From Verrucomicrobiia bacterium (lineage in GTDB: Bacteria; Verrucomicrobiota; Verrucomicrobiia; Limisphaerales; CAIMTB01): a DNA stretch of 64,000 nucleotides. The notes under the pieces were generated by a model. That model made no database searches. It was not told the origin of the DNA and saw only the letters and a program-made list of their open reading frames with translations. Both the position numbers and the translations under genes were made by a program. Positions 16,620 to 26,398 of the stretch are shown piece after piece (positions within the stretch are counted from its first letter, which is position 1; every line of letters begins with the position of its first letter). The stretch spans positions 1 through 64,000 of the forward strand of contig JAHCBA010000023.1 of NCBI GenBank assembly GCA_019634625.1. Direction: 5' to 3'.

Positions 16620-17794
16620 CGGTAGGTCGGACCGAGCGGAGCGCCCGGCGGTGGCGGCGGTGGCGTCACCGGCCGGAGGGGCGGCCGGAGGGTCGTGGTG
16701 GTGGCCGGACGCGGCGCCTGGACCACCGGCACGGTGATCTCGGGGTAGCTCGGGTGACTGGTCTTCACCTTCACCTCCCAGCGTTCTCCGGGTCGCAACG
16801 CCGCCCCCGCGGGGATCTGCAGCATCAGGCGGAACAACCGGCCCGGCTGCAACTCGTTCACCTGAACCGTGGCCCCCTCGACGTTGAGAGTCGGGTCGGT
16901 CAGGACCAGCGGCTGACTGCCGGTGTTGCGGAGGGTCACCGCCGGAGCCACCCCGCCCGGCACCCAGTTGGCCGGCAACGTCAGGGTCGCCGGCATCACC
17001 GTCACCACCGGCTGCACCATCGCCGTCGCCGGTACCGTGAGCACCGGCACCTCCGGCGACGAGGTCTTGATGGTGATGGGCGCGTGAACATAGGAGGTCG
17101 GCAGGGGCAGGACGGTGGTCACTTCCAGTTCGTATTCCCGGCCGGGTTGGACCGTCTTCAAGTGGGTGCGGAAGGCCGCGCTCTCGGTCTCCGGCTCCTC
17201 CAGGGTGAGCGGCCCGTCCAGATTGCTCACCAACCGCACCGTCCGCACCTGGTTGGTCGGCGATTCCCCCGTGAGATTGAAATACACCGAGGCCGGTTGG
17301 AGGGTCACCGGAGTCCACACATCCGCCGAGATCTGCAGGAACAGACTGGGCCGCTGCGGATCATTGCAGCGCACCGAGATGCTCTTCGAGGTGCGCCCGC
17401 TGAATCCTCCCGAATTGAACTGGATCGGAATCCGCCCGGTCCTCCCCGGCTCCACCTCCGAATCCCAGGTCCCGGAGGTGGTGCAGCCGCATCCGGGACG
17501 CACCTCGGTCAACACCAGCGTCGCATTCCCGGTGTTCGTGAACACGAAGTCGTGCTTCACCACCTGCCCGGCCCCCACCCGCCCAAAATCGTAGTTCGGC
17601 GTCGCAAACTCGATCCGCGGTGCCCGCCCCACAGCGGTCGCCGCGGTCTCCGCCACCGCAGGCGGTGCCGGAGATTGCGCCGCGCTCAGCACAGCCGTCC
17701 CGGCCAGCGAACCGGCCACCAGCACGACGGCCCAGCGGGGGAAGGAGGCGACCTTCGCAGGTCTTCGGAGAATTCGGAACAAGAGGCGTTTCAC
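16616..17794 (-). CDS. DUF1573-domain exported protein
   Basis: A 392-residue protein with a signal peptide/anchor near residues 20-40 (WAVVLVAGSLAGTAVLSAAQ). The DUF1573 (immunoglobulin-like, HYDIN/ASH-type) domain spans about residues 60-160, with FGRVGAGQVVKHDFVFTNTG and the Cys motif PGCGCTTSG. Two further similar beta-sandwich modules follow. The last 35 residues are Pro/Thr-rich. The start codon is GTG at 17794. It is the first gene of a coupled DUF1573-rhodanese-MauE group, a combination that points to periplasmic sulfur or thiol redox work; the exact task is not known. Confidence 0.88.
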   Translation of the reverse strand: MKRLLFRILRRPAKVASFPRWAVVLVAGSLAGTAVLSAAQSPAPPAVAETAATAVGRAPRIEFATPNYDFGRVGAGQVVKHDFVFTNTGNATLVLTEVRPGCGCTTSGTWDSEVEPGRTGRIPIQFNSGGFSGRTSKSISVRCNDPQRPSLFLQISADVWTPVTLQPASVYFNLTGESPTNQVRTVRLVSNLDGPLTLEEPETESAAFRTHLKTVQPGREYELEVTTVLPLPTSYVHAPITIKTSSPEVPVLTVPATAMVQPVVTVMPATLTLPANWVPGGVAPAVTLRNTGSQPLVLTDPTLNVEGATVQVNELQPGRLFRLMLQIPAGAALRPGERWEVKVKTSHPSYPEITVPVVQAPRPATTTTLRPPLRPVTPPPPPPGAPLGPTYR

Positions 17795-17878
17795 GATGGG
17801 CTTTCGGCTGGAGGGATCCGGTGATCGAGATTTGCAGGGGATTATCCGCCGACGTTGGCTCGCGGCAAGGCGGATATG

Positions 17879-17906
17879 AAAAAGGGACCGGATTGAATCC
17901 GGTCCC
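17879..17906 (-). terminator. Rho-independent terminator of the 1007-residue protein gene
   Basis: On the minus strand GGGACCGGATT (17906-17896) pairs perfectly with AATCCGGTCCC (17894-17884), closing on a very short loop. It is followed immediately by TTTTT (17883-17879). It lies 53 bases after the stop of the minus-strand gene ending at 17960. This is the clearest intrinsic terminator on that strand in the window. Confidence 0.88.
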
Positions 17907-17959
17907 TCGAAGCCATCTCAGCCGTCCCGCCCACATGCGGACAGCAGGAAGCAGGCCGC

Positions 17960-20900
17960 CTAACGACGGGCGCGCAGAAACACCGCCGGCTCCGTTCCGA
18001 TCGGCACCGTGACCGGCGAGTTCGCTCCAACCTGGGGCGCCCACGGACCGTTCACCGTCGGCCCCAGTTCGAGGACGAAGCCCGCCGGCAGCGGCTGCGG
18101 CTCCGACGTCACCGTCACGCTGCCGCCCGCACGGGTCACGCTCAGACGCGGCACCACGTCCCCGCCGCCCGCGGGCGGGGTGGGATCGTCCTTGGGATCC
18201 GGGTGCGAGATCACGGTGTAGAAGTTGATCTCGCGCGGCGAGTTCGCCCCCTGGGCCGGCTGGTTCTGCAGGTTGATCTCCCCCTTGGCCGCCACCAGGA
18301 TCTGCCGGGTGGTCAGAGCCACGCTCATCTGGATGGTCCGGATGGCGCCCGCCTGGGACTCGTTGATGAACGGCAGAAAGCTCGCCGTCAGCGGCCGGAA
18401 GCTCTTCGCCGTCCCATCCAGCTCAAGCACCCGCGCCGCCACCTGGTTCTGCTCGTAACCCTCGGGCCGGGCCACCCACGACACCACCACCCGGTTCAAC
18501 GCATCTGAAGCCACCACCGCCCGGTCGAAGTCACCTCGGAACCCGCCCTCGCTGACATCTGCCACGGCCACGAAGGACCGGTCCCGGGCGTCCCAGGCGG
18601 CCACCCGCACCACCGGGGCATCCGTCACCTTGCCGGTCAGGAAGACATACGGGCTGTTGATGTGCGCCGCGATGCGGGTGCCGTCGCCCCGGCCGCGATC
18701 GAAGCTGTGTCCCGAGGTGTTCTGATCCACCGGATCGCCCTGCGAATTCCCGGCGTTGTCGAAGAAGTGCAGCATGCCGTTGGCCCGGATGGCGAACCCG
18801 CCCTGGTAGGCCGCCACGTTGGCCCAGATCTGGCCCGGCGCGACCGCGAAGCTCTCCTTCACCACGGCCCCTTCGGGCGTGAAGACGGTGGCCACCATGG
18901 TGGCCCCTTCGCCGAGGTTCCCCGACCGGTCGTCCACGACGGACAACACATTGCCGTTGCTCAAAAAGGCCACGTCACCCCCAAACCGGCTGATCTCGGG
19001 CCCCGGCGCGAAGCCCGAAGTCACCCGCCCGCTGGCGGAGTCGAGCGCCAGTGTCACCGGCGTCGGTTCGAGTGTCGCCGTGTCCAGTCGGAAGGTCTGA
19101 ATGGTCGCGTACCGCCCATTGTCCAGCCGGTCGAATCCGCCGGCCCAGCGGTTGCCCGATTGGAAAGGTTCCAGGGTGTGCACGGAAGTCTCGCCGCCAA
19201 CGACGTAATGCACGCCACCGGGACGTCGATCGCCCGCCACCCGACCGGGATTGCCGTTCTGCCGCGAGGCGTTGATCGCGTCCGCGAAAGGCGTCCCGTT
19301 GTCGGCATAGAACCCTTCCACCGTCCGCATCGCCCCTCCGGCCGCCGGCTGCAACGCCACCACGTACCGCTGCTGATCCGACGTGTCGCGGGCGAAGGCG
19401 TTCCCCTCGACCAGGAAGGTGCTGGTCCCCAGCACCGAAACGTACGGCTCCCAATTCCCCAGCGCGTCCAGATCCTGGTTGATGATCACAGTGTCCGGCA
19501 CAATGCGGGTCAGGCCGACCGATTCGATGCTGCCGGGCTTCACCGGCACCACGAACATCCGGGCCGCCACGACGCGCGTGCCGGGTTCGATGTTCTCGCT
19601 CTCCCAGGTCACGGCCACCGTGTCATTGCGGAACGCCACCCGCGGATTCCGCGACACCAGTGTCACCGGATCCGGCATCTCGAGCTCGCTGACATAGAAC
19701 GTCCCGCCCAGCGGGGCACCGTCGGCCGCAAACAACCGCCCGTAAACCACCGACGGCGAATCCGCAGTCAGCAAGGTCCCGTTGTACACCACCACCACCC
19801 GGCCCTGCCCGTCGATCCCCACGTCGCACCGCCCGACTGTCCCGAGTTCCACGTCGTCCGAGACATCCCGGGTCCAGCGCCGCGTCCCGTCCGCGTTGAT
19901 CACCGTCACCCACACCCGACGTCGCTCCTCGGCATCGACCCCGGTGGCCACCGCCGCATAGGCGTCCTCGCCATTGCCATGGAACCCGACGCCATCGCCA
20001 CGACCTCCCGTCCCGGCAATGGGCTCCTCGGCGAGTTCACCCAGGTTGATGTTGTCGCCCACCGGCGTGCCGTCGTTGTTGAAGAGCCGGATCACCCCCG
20101 CCCCGTTGTCCGAGAACCGCACCGCAAACCCGTTGCGGGTCACCGCCAGCCCATGCCACATCTCCCCGCGTGCCGAGGAATCCGAACTGGCCAGTTGCGT
20201 CGCCCGCACCTCCTCGCCCGTTGGCGACACCACCCGCACGATGACATGCCGGTTCGGTGCCGGCCCGCCGAACACCGCCTCCAGATCGGCATCCTGCCGG
20301 CTCTCCCCGGCAATCACGATGTTGCCGTTGGCCAGGTAGTGCCAGTCGCCGATCCGAATCCCGCCGTCACGCTGATGGTAGGCCGCCGGAACGCCCGTAA
20401 GGACCCCCAGGGGCTCCCCCGCATTGTTCAGGAGCTGCACATACGGCGAATCCTGCCGCAGCCCCGCGTCGAACGCCTCCAGTTCGTGAATCTCATCCGC
20501 CACCGCCCATCCCGTCACCCCCATGCCGAAGCCGTCCCCGAATGGATTGGCCTTGATCTTCGGACCCCACATCCCGGTCCCAGGAGTCGGCGAACCGTCC
20601 GGCCGGAAAAAGGAAAGAAACCGCCGATACGCCGTCGCTCCCGCATAGTCGGGATGCCGCGCCACAATCTCGGTCTCCGGGGTCACCCATTCCCCAAGCG
20701 TGTCGATCAGCGTCCACGTCGCCCCAAGATGATCCATCGGGGCATCCGCCGGCGTCGGGGAATCGTCCTCCCAACCGACCACCACATGCGCGCCGCTGGT
20801 GATGGCAATGCCCAGACTCTCGGTGCGCCCGTTGTTCAGGATGTCCGAGGTGTTGATGTAAACCGTGGTGGACACCGGTTGCAGTCCGTTTTCCTCGGGA

Positions 20901-20983
20901 GCCCCCGGCAACCCGTCCTGCGCCGACGCACTCGCCACGGCCAGCGCCGTCCCCCAGCAAAGGAGCATTCTTCGGATAGTCAT
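17960..20983 (-). CDS. Large secreted protein with repeated beta-propeller-like segments
   Basis: A 1007-residue protein with a signal peptide (MTIRRMLLCWGTALAVASASA). The mature part is made of repeated units in which short strand patterns such as LANGNIVIAGESR, DGQGRVVVVYN and LSNGNVLSVVDD alternate. This suggests beta-propeller or Kelch-like blades, though no family was recognised. It ends with LELGPTVNGPWAPQ and FLRARR, a C-terminal module also common at the end of big verrucomicrobial exoproteins. The ATG at 20983 is well placed for the signal peptide. It stands alone, with its own terminator downstream. The function is unknown. Confidence 0.8.
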   Translation of the reverse strand: MTIRRMLLCWGTALAVASASAQDGLPGAPEENGLQPVSTTVYINTSDILNNGRTESLGIAITSGAHVVVGWEDDSPTPADAPMDHLGATWTLIDTLGEWVTPETEIVARHPDYAGATAYRRFLSFFRPDGSPTPGTGMWGPKIKANPFGDGFGMGVTGWAVADEIHELEAFDAGLRQDSPYVQLLNNAGEPLGVLTGVPAAYHQRDGGIRIGDWHYLANGNIVIAGESRQDADLEAVFGGPAPNRHVIVRVVSPTGEEVRATQLASSDSSARGEMWHGLAVTRNGFAVRFSDNGAGVIRLFNNDGTPVGDNINLGELAEEPIAGTGGRGDGVGFHGNGEDAYAAVATGVDAEERRRVWVTVINADGTRRWTRDVSDDVELGTVGRCDVGIDGQGRVVVVYNGTLLTADSPSVVYGRLFAADGAPLGGTFYVSELEMPDPVTLVSRNPRVAFRNDTVAVTWESENIEPGTRVVAARMFVVPVKPGSIESVGLTRIVPDTVIINQDLDALGNWEPYVSVLGTSTFLVEGNAFARDTSDQQRYVVALQPAAGGAMRTVEGFYADNGTPFADAINASRQNGNPGRVAGDRRPGGVHYVVGGETSVHTLEPFQSGNRWAGGFDRLDNGRYATIQTFRLDTATLEPTPVTLALDSASGRVTSGFAPGPEISRFGGDVAFLSNGNVLSVVDDRSGNLGEGATMVATVFTPEGAVVKESFAVAPGQIWANVAAYQGGFAIRANGMLHFFDNAGNSQGDPVDQNTSGHSFDRGRGDGTRIAAHINSPYVFLTGKVTDAPVVRVAAWDARDRSFVAVADVSEGGFRGDFDRAVVASDALNRVVVSWVARPEGYEQNQVAARVLELDGTAKSFRPLTASFLPFINESQAGAIRTIQMSVALTTRQILVAAKGEINLQNQPAQGANSPREINFYTVISHPDPKDDPTPPAGGGDVVPRLSVTRAGGSVTVTSEPQPLPAGFVLELGPTVNGPWAPQVGANSPVTVPIGTEPAVFLRARR

Positions 20984-21221
20984 ATCGTGGATGTTTCGAT
21001 GGTTTGTTGTTCCCCCCGCCCCGAGCCTGCGCCCCGCGCCAGACCAGGCATGGGCCCCCGACGCCTAACGCGACTGCAACGCCCATGCAGAACTCAGGAA
21101 AAGGAACAACCCCTGCGTACGCGGCAGACTTCACGGACGCAATCCCATTTCTTGCCGGAATTCGTCACACACGGCCGCCACGCGTTGCCGGTCAAGGTGC
21201 GGGCTCCGCGAAGCCAGCCGT

Positions 21222-21294
21222 CGGAGGGCCCAGTTCCACGAGGCCGCGAAGGACTGGTGCGTTGGGATGAAGCCCCGCGGTGCTCATCCCTCCG
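21222..21294 (-). repeat. Family A palindromic element, diverged copy
   Basis: The arm CGGAGGGCCCAGTTCCACG... (21222-21245) and the arm ending TGCTCATCCCTCCG (21271-21294) match copy 1 in orientation and spacing, with several substitutions in the second arm. The rest of the gap 20984-21342 holds no gene or hairpin that could be recognised. Confidence 0.7.
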
Positions 21295-21342
21295 AATCGA
21301 TGCCTCCCTACCGACGACGCGCGGAGGCACTGTTCCCCCCGC

Positions 21343-22074
21343 CTACCGCGCCGGCTTCGCAAACTCCGACTCTTCCATCGGCACGTTGTGATGCACCTCC
21401 TCGATGGCGATCCGGAATCCCACATCCGCCGGCCTCGGCATCCGCATCGAGAACGGCACCTGCACCCCGTCCACCACCCGGTAATCGCCCAGATCCACCT
21501 GGAAGGTCATCTCCCCCACCAGCGTCTTCACCGTCGTCTCCTCCCGTACCAGCAACCCCGTCGCCCGGTCGAAGTACAACCGGTCCGGCTTGCCCTCCGC
21601 CGGGTGCCCCTCCAGCAGCCAGGCCGGCTTGCCCCCCACATCCACCGCCCCCTTCACCTCCAACCGCCGGTACGCCTTCCCCAGACTCAGTTCCCTTGGA
21701 AACCCGGTCGAACGTTGCACGCGCGCCAGTTCCTCCTTCTCCTTCACCCGCAACCCCTGCAAGGGCACCACCGCCCACGCCACCGTCCCGTCGTACCCTT
21801 CCCGCAACGTTCCGAACACCGGGAACTCGATCTTCGACACCTGCCGGTCCGGCGCCTTCGACCGGATCTCGAACGCGCCGGTCGCCCCCAGGGCCGTCAC
21901 CTCGATCTGTCCCCGCATCACCCGGCTCCGCAACCGCTCCAGGGCATCCCGCCCTCCCGCCGCCTCGATGTACCGTTCGATCACCTGCCCGGCCGTCGGC
22001 GCCGTCTCGGCACGGGCCGAAACCAACGCCGCACCCGCCGCCAGCAGATAGATCCACACGCGCACCCGCTTCAT
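21343..22074 (-). CDS. Outer-membrane lipoprotein-sorting-like exported protein
   Basis: A 243-residue protein with a signal peptide (MKRVRVWIYLLAAGAALVSA). Residues 30-60 read GQVIERYIEAAGGRDALERL, the typical opening of LolA-like 'outer membrane lipoprotein-sorting' family members in this phylum. They continue with a beta-rich incomplete barrel (EGYDGTVAWAVVP, LEGHPAEGKPDRLYFD, VDLGDYRVVDGVQVPF). No true LolA function can be assumed; these proteins are widespread and mostly uncharacterised. The ATG at 22074 gives the signal peptide. It follows the CbiX gene by 81 bases on the same strand and could be co-transcribed. Confidence 0.8.
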   Translation of the reverse strand: MKRVRVWIYLLAAGAALVSARAETAPTAGQVIERYIEAAGGRDALERLRSRVMRGQIEVTALGATGAFEIRSKAPDRQVSKIEFPVFGTLREGYDGTVAWAVVPLQGLRVKEKEELARVQRSTGFPRELSLGKAYRRLEVKGAVDVGGKPAWLLEGHPAEGKPDRLYFDRATGLLVREETTVKTLVGEMTFQVDLGDYRVVDGVQVPFSMRMPRPADVGFRIAIEEVHHNVPMEESEFAKPAR

Positions 22075-22155
22075 GACGCCGACCCTGCCGAACCCGGTTC
22101 CCCAACGCAACCACCACACCACCCTGCTGCTCCCCCTCGTCAGAACCCGCTTCCG

Positions 22156-23010
22156 TTAGACCCCTCCGGCTGCCGCCACTTCCCGCGCGCGTTCCAGAAT
22201 CACCTCCGCCAGCAGCGGCTCGGTCCCCAGGGCCCGCGCCAGCCAGAGTCTCTTGCCGGATCGTTCGGTTGGATTGCGCCAACCCGACACCCCGGCCTCC
22301 CGCCTCTCCGACACCCGCTCCGCAGATTCGCCCAGCATCACCGGGATGTCCTCCGCCACATGCAACCCGTCGCTGATGAAGAACGGCACCAGCACAATGT
22401 CCTTCGTTTGCACCACGTCCCACACCTCCCCCACCAGGGGCGCCTCCTCGATGAAGACCGCATGAACCTCCGCGTATTCCCCCGCCCGCCGCAACAGCGT
22501 CACCTGCTGCTCGATGGCCTCCCTCGATGCCGGACTGTACGAGGTCCCGTGTCCCGCCACCACCAGAGCCGTCGCCGAGGGTTCCGGCGCCCTCGGCATG
22601 GGATGCCGCGCCACCACCTCCCGGGCCCGGGCGCGCAGCACCTCGGTCATGGCCGGGTGCGAACCCACCGCCCGCGCGTAGTGCACCCGCCGCCCTCCCA
22701 TCCCCACCACCCGCTCCCACGTCTGGGCTTCGGGCGCCCGCAACCCCATCTCCACCGGCACCACCACCTCGGTGAACCATCCGTCCGCCACGAACAACGG
22801 CACCACAAACACCCGCGGCGAAAAGACCCGTCGCAACGCCCCCGTCACCGAAGGCTCCTGCTGCACAAACGCCTCGATCACCTCCGCAAACACCCCCCTC
22901 CGCCGCAGCGTCTCCCCCTGCAAATAAGCCGGCCCGCACGAATCGCCATCCTTGGTCGATCCGTGCGCCACCAGGATCAGCGCCGCATCCTGAAACGTGG
23001 TGTCTTCCAT
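22156..23010 (-). CDS. Two-domain CbiX/SirB-type chelatase-like protein
   Basis: A 284-residue cytosolic protein with two tandem CbiX domains. The first begins LILVAHGSTKDGD, the second ALVVAGHGTSYSPASREAIE. Each has the HG(S/T) metal-site start, and later strands read VFVVPLFVADGWFTEV and IVLVPFFISDGLHVAEDIP. Family members insert cobalt or iron into sirohydrochlorin for cobalamin or sirohaem synthesis. No other tetrapyrrole gene lies nearby, so the metal cannot be decided. The ATG at 23010 is preferred because the first domain begins right after it. Confidence 0.85.
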   Translation of the reverse strand: MEDTTFQDAALILVAHGSTKDGDSCGPAYLQGETLRRRGVFAEVIEAFVQQEPSVTGALRRVFSPRVFVVPLFVADGWFTEVVVPVEMGLRAPEAQTWERVVGMGGRRVHYARAVGSHPAMTEVLRARAREVVARHPMPRAPEPSATALVVAGHGTSYSPASREAIEQQVTLLRRAGEYAEVHAVFIEEAPLVGEVWDVVQTKDIVLVPFFISDGLHVAEDIPVMLGESAERVSERREAGVSGWRNPTERSGKRLWLARALGTEPLLAEVILERAREVAAAGGV

Positions 23011-23279
23011 GGTCTGCAAGGCTGCGTGCCCGGCTCGGGCGGACAAGGGAACTCGATCAACGACCCGACACCGGCAGGCACCCACACCCCGTCATCCACG
23101 CCCCTTCCCCCTCCCCGCCCGGGTCGCTCAAGCCGTGACGGCATCGTTCCTATCAGCCGCCGCCGCCGCCAGCTATCCGTTCAGGAAGAAAACAGCGGCA
23201 TCTTTGGGCCATTGGGCCATCCCCTGCACCCACCCCCCTCCGTCTGGCCATTTCCAGCACAGAGCCCAGAGCCAAAAAC

Positions 23280-23630
23280 AATAGGACCGACACTGTATTG
23301 TTGACTGCATTTAAATATCCATTCCTTTATATATTGACATCCCAAGAAGCAACCCAGTAAGTTAAAGTCAGTTAATGAGCCAGACATTTTATTTTGACTT
23401 TGCATCATTGGTTGTTGACTCCACTTAAATAACCAATCCTTTATATATTGACTCACGCGCGACGCGTTCCACCTTCGCGGTCATCGCGGTCAACCAAGGA
23501 TTCAAAACGGCCCCTACCGACGCGGAATCGGGTGTCAAAGCAATGAGACCGACATTGTATTATTGACGATCATGGAAGACCCGACTCCGACTCGACTGGC
23601 AATTCTGACTGACTCATGATTGTTGACCCA
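23280..23630. repeat. AT-rich island with degenerate repeats
   Basis: In a genome near 68-70% GC, this stretch is AT-rich. Two 41-base copies, 23298-23338 and 23412-23452, agree at 37 positions. Both start TTGTTGACT and end CCTTTATATATTGAC, and their starts are 114 bases apart. A further shorter match, GACCGACACTGTATTGTTGA at 23285 against GACCGACATTGTATTATTGA at 23547, agrees at 18 of 20 positions. The core TTGAC appears about seven times. No gene was found in 23011-23888 apart from this block and the hairpin at 23656. Confidence 0.8.
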
Positions 23631-23655
23631 ATCCGATGTGGGTAGGAGCAAAGAA

Positions 23656-23678
23656 GGACCCACTGTGGCTGTGGGTCC
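23656..23678. other. Perfect 8-bp hairpin in the intergenic gap
   Basis: GGACCCAC (23656-23663) is followed by a 7-base loop and GTGGGTCC (23671-23678). It is not followed by a T-run on either strand, so it is not a classical terminator. It lies about 210 bases downstream of the minus-strand beta-helix gene. Its role is unclear. Confidence 0.5.
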
Positions 23679-23888
23679 GGGATTCCCCTCCTCGTTCGGT
23701 GTCCCGGCTTCAGCCGGCCGCTGCCATGTCAACAAATAGGGCCCGCATTTTTGTTTGTTTTGTTTGCGCCCTTTTTCGTTTCGTTGGGCGAGCCGGCCTT
23801 CCGGGCCGTAACCGGCAGGTCGAAGCCCTACCTCGCCAAAATGTCGCGTCCGTGTTCGCCGCTTGAGCCGCTTGGGCGTCCACCCCCT

Positions 23889-26294
23889 TCACCGCTCTTC
23901 GGCCTCCTCCCGGCTCACCTCCACCCGCAGCACGGCGTACCCGTCGATCTCGAAATGCTCGACCTCCAGCTCGATCTCCCCGTCCTGCTCCTGCCGGTAC
24001 ACCCCGGTGTCCGTGGTCGGACCATGCCACGTCCAGTTTTCCACCACCGTGCTCCCGCCGGCCCGCACCCGAACGCCGTCGTCACTGAGCACGGTGAAAC
24101 GCCAGCGTCCCGCGGGCAGCCGTAACCGCGTCCGCGCCCGCATCCCGAACCGATCCCCGCCGGGAGCCCGGCTCCGCGTCTCGTCGTTCAACACCCGCAA
24201 ATCGCGCGGCCCGCCCCACCCGTACGCAAAGTCCAACGCTCCCAGGCGGGCCGTCACCGCCCCCGGTCCCCCGGCTTCCGCCCGCCAGCCTTCGATGTCT
24301 TCGCGAGGGTCCACCGACCACGGGAAGAACACTGCCTCCCACTCGGCCGCAACAATCGTCCCTTCCAGGCGCCGATCCAGACCCGGGGCCCGCACGCGCA
24401 GATCGAACGGCGTCACGCCATCCCCCGCCTCGACCACCACCTCCCAGACATCCTCGTCCCCGCGCCGAACCCGGCTGGTCCATCCGGCTCCCGTCGCCTC
24501 GATCCGCGGTTCGGTCGTCACACCGCGCACCTCCCAGGTCCGCTGGCGTCCCCGGCCCGGCAAGGCGCGGACCAGGGGGCGTTCGTGATCCCACGGACCC
24601 CATTCATCCATGACGATCCGATGACGCCCCCGCAGCGCCGCGCGCGCGCCGACCGGCCGGGTGGTCCCCACGGGCTCGACCGTTGGCAGCGCAACCTCGG
24701 GAACCGGCCCGTCGGACTCCGGCTCGCAACCGGCACAGACCTCGAACTCGCGGGCCTGCGGATGATCCAACCGGACGACGTTCCCCGTGTAGCGGTTCCC
24801 GCGGACATTCCCGTCCCCATCGTCGCGCAAGTGCAGGACCAGCAGGCGTTCCTCGGCGCGCAAGGTGCCAAACGGAGGCGCCTTCGTGATCTCGAAGGTG
24901 TTCCCGGCAATGACGTTCTCCGTCACCCCGCGGTCGTTCCCCAGCACCCCGGGCAACCGGCGCAGGGCAAGGTCGGGATCCCACCACAGATGAATGGCGC
25001 ACCGGTTGTCGCGAAAGGTGTTGCCGAGAATCCGCAGCCGCGAGGCGTGCTCCGCATTGATCCCGCCCCGCTCGAGCCCGTAAGCCATGCCGCCATTGCC
25101 CGCGATCTCGTTGCCGGTGATCCAGGTGTCCGAGGCGTATCCCGCCCAGATCCCGCAGATGGCATTTCCGACCAGCCGGTTGCCGGCGAAGATGTTCCCC
25201 TCGCTGAAGGTCATCTCGATTCCGTGCGCCGACGCATACGAGAAATCGTTTCCGATCAGTACATTGCCGTTGCAGCCCAGGGCACTGAACTTCGCCGCCA
25301 CCCCGGCCGGCACCCGGATCCGGTCATCCACTTCGCGTTCGCCCGTCTCCCGCCGCAACCGGGCCCTCTCCTCCTCCATCCAGTGCTCCCCCAGGGCCTC
25401 CCGCCCGGCAAACCCGAAGAACCCGTCGCCCCCATGTGTCGCCGAGTTCTCGACGAACACGTTCTCATGGCTCTGCTCGAAACAGAGAATCCCGGCCGAG
25501 TCCTGCCCGCGGTTGTACACGCCCTCGACGTGACCCCGGATGCAGAAGTCGAAGGCGTTCCTGGAAACCAGGTTCCGGCTGCTCCGCCACATCGCCAGCC
25601 CCCAGCCCGACAGGAACGACGCATCGTTGTCGTACACCCGCCCCCCCTCCACCCGGTCCAGCAATATCCCGTTCTGCCAGTCCCGAACCCGCACACCCCG
25701 GATCGTCACCCCGGCCGACGCTTCGACGCAGACCGCCCCGCCGTACTCGTCCCGCCACTTCCGCTCATCGTTCCGGTGCGGGAACAACCAGTCGGACCCA
25801 TCCTCCGCCTCGGGCGTCGAACGGAGCCGCTGACGGTACCCATCCGCAAACTCGCCGCCGTCCACCACCAATCCGGGCGCCCGGAGCGCCACCAGTCCGT
25901 TGCGGTATCCCTCCACCCGTGCCCCTTCGATCCGCACCCCGCGGCGGCCTTCGACCCGGATGCCGATCCCGCCCATGGCGTCCCCCGCCGTCCCGGCCGG
26001 GGCCCCGCGCAACACGCTTCCCGCCGCGAACCGGATCGTGATGTCGTCCGCCTCCACCCGCAGCACCCCGTCCCCATTCGCATCCCGGATCACCGTCCCC
26101 GCAGGAATCGCCACCTCACACGATTCCCGCACCACCGTGTCATCCTCCGTGAGCACCAGCGTCGGCAGGGACTCGACCGCCATCAACCCCGCCGCCATCC
26201 CCACCCAAAGCAGCACCGCCACCAGGCCGTCCCCGGCGGAACGCCTGCGTCGCCCGACAACCGCCCCCCATCGGTCCACGTGACACCGTTTCAT
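23889..26294 (-). CDS. Secreted right-handed beta-helix protein (NosD-like)
   Basis: An 801-residue exported protein; hydrophobic signal region GLVAVLLWVGMAAGLMAVES. Residues about 40-480 are parallel beta-helix coils marked by repeated N-x-(I/V/F) ladders such as NIFAGNRLVGNAICGIW, TWITGNEIAGNGG and RLRILGNTFRDN. This is the pattern of the NosD/pectate-lyase-3 superfamily that binds or cleaves carbohydrates. After a linker, the last 150 residues contain FTVLSDDGVRVRAGGSTVVE, which resembles a PA14-type carbohydrate-binding module. The ATG at 26294 is used; the frame extends further upstream without a better start. It is divergent from the giant CotH gene with 104 bases between. Confidence 0.82.
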   Translation of the reverse strand: MKRCHVDRWGAVVGRRRRSAGDGLVAVLLWVGMAAGLMAVESLPTLVLTEDDTVVRESCEVAIPAGTVIRDANGDGVLRVEADDITIRFAAGSVLRGAPAGTAGDAMGGIGIRVEGRRGVRIEGARVEGYRNGLVALRAPGLVVDGGEFADGYRQRLRSTPEAEDGSDWLFPHRNDERKWRDEYGGAVCVEASAGVTIRGVRVRDWQNGILLDRVEGGRVYDNDASFLSGWGLAMWRSSRNLVSRNAFDFCIRGHVEGVYNRGQDSAGILCFEQSHENVFVENSATHGGDGFFGFAGREALGEHWMEEERARLRRETGEREVDDRIRVPAGVAAKFSALGCNGNVLIGNDFSYASAHGIEMTFSEGNIFAGNRLVGNAICGIWAGYASDTWITGNEIAGNGGMAYGLERGGINAEHASRLRILGNTFRDNRCAIHLWWDPDLALRRLPGVLGNDRGVTENVIAGNTFEITKAPPFGTLRAEERLLVLHLRDDGDGNVRGNRYTGNVVRLDHPQAREFEVCAGCEPESDGPVPEVALPTVEPVGTTRPVGARAALRGRHRIVMDEWGPWDHERPLVRALPGRGRQRTWEVRGVTTEPRIEATGAGWTSRVRRGDEDVWEVVVEAGDGVTPFDLRVRAPGLDRRLEGTIVAAEWEAVFFPWSVDPREDIEGWRAEAGGPGAVTARLGALDFAYGWGGPRDLRVLNDETRSRAPGGDRFGMRARTRLRLPAGRWRFTVLSDDGVRVRAGGSTVVENWTWHGPTTDTGVYRQEQDGEIELEVEHFEIDGYAVLRVEVSREEAEER

Positions 26295-26398
26295 GCAACG
26301 CCATCCCAATTCGCCGCCCGCCCAAGGGTCAATCCTCAACCTCGCCAACCGCCTTCCAAGGCTTGTCATTCGGTCCCAATGAGGGACCTTGCCCGCGC

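Noticed and set aside
18662-23304. Long plus-strand frames across 18.7-23.3 kb
   Set aside because: Arg/His/Pro-rich, no domains, opposite to genes with signal peptides or CbiX motifs.
23181-23456. A 91-codon minus-strand frame with the repeat QYIK(D/E)W(L/I)FK
   Set aside because: No convincing start or ribosome-binding site and no family. It is treated as part of the AT-rich repeat island, though a decayed gene is possible.
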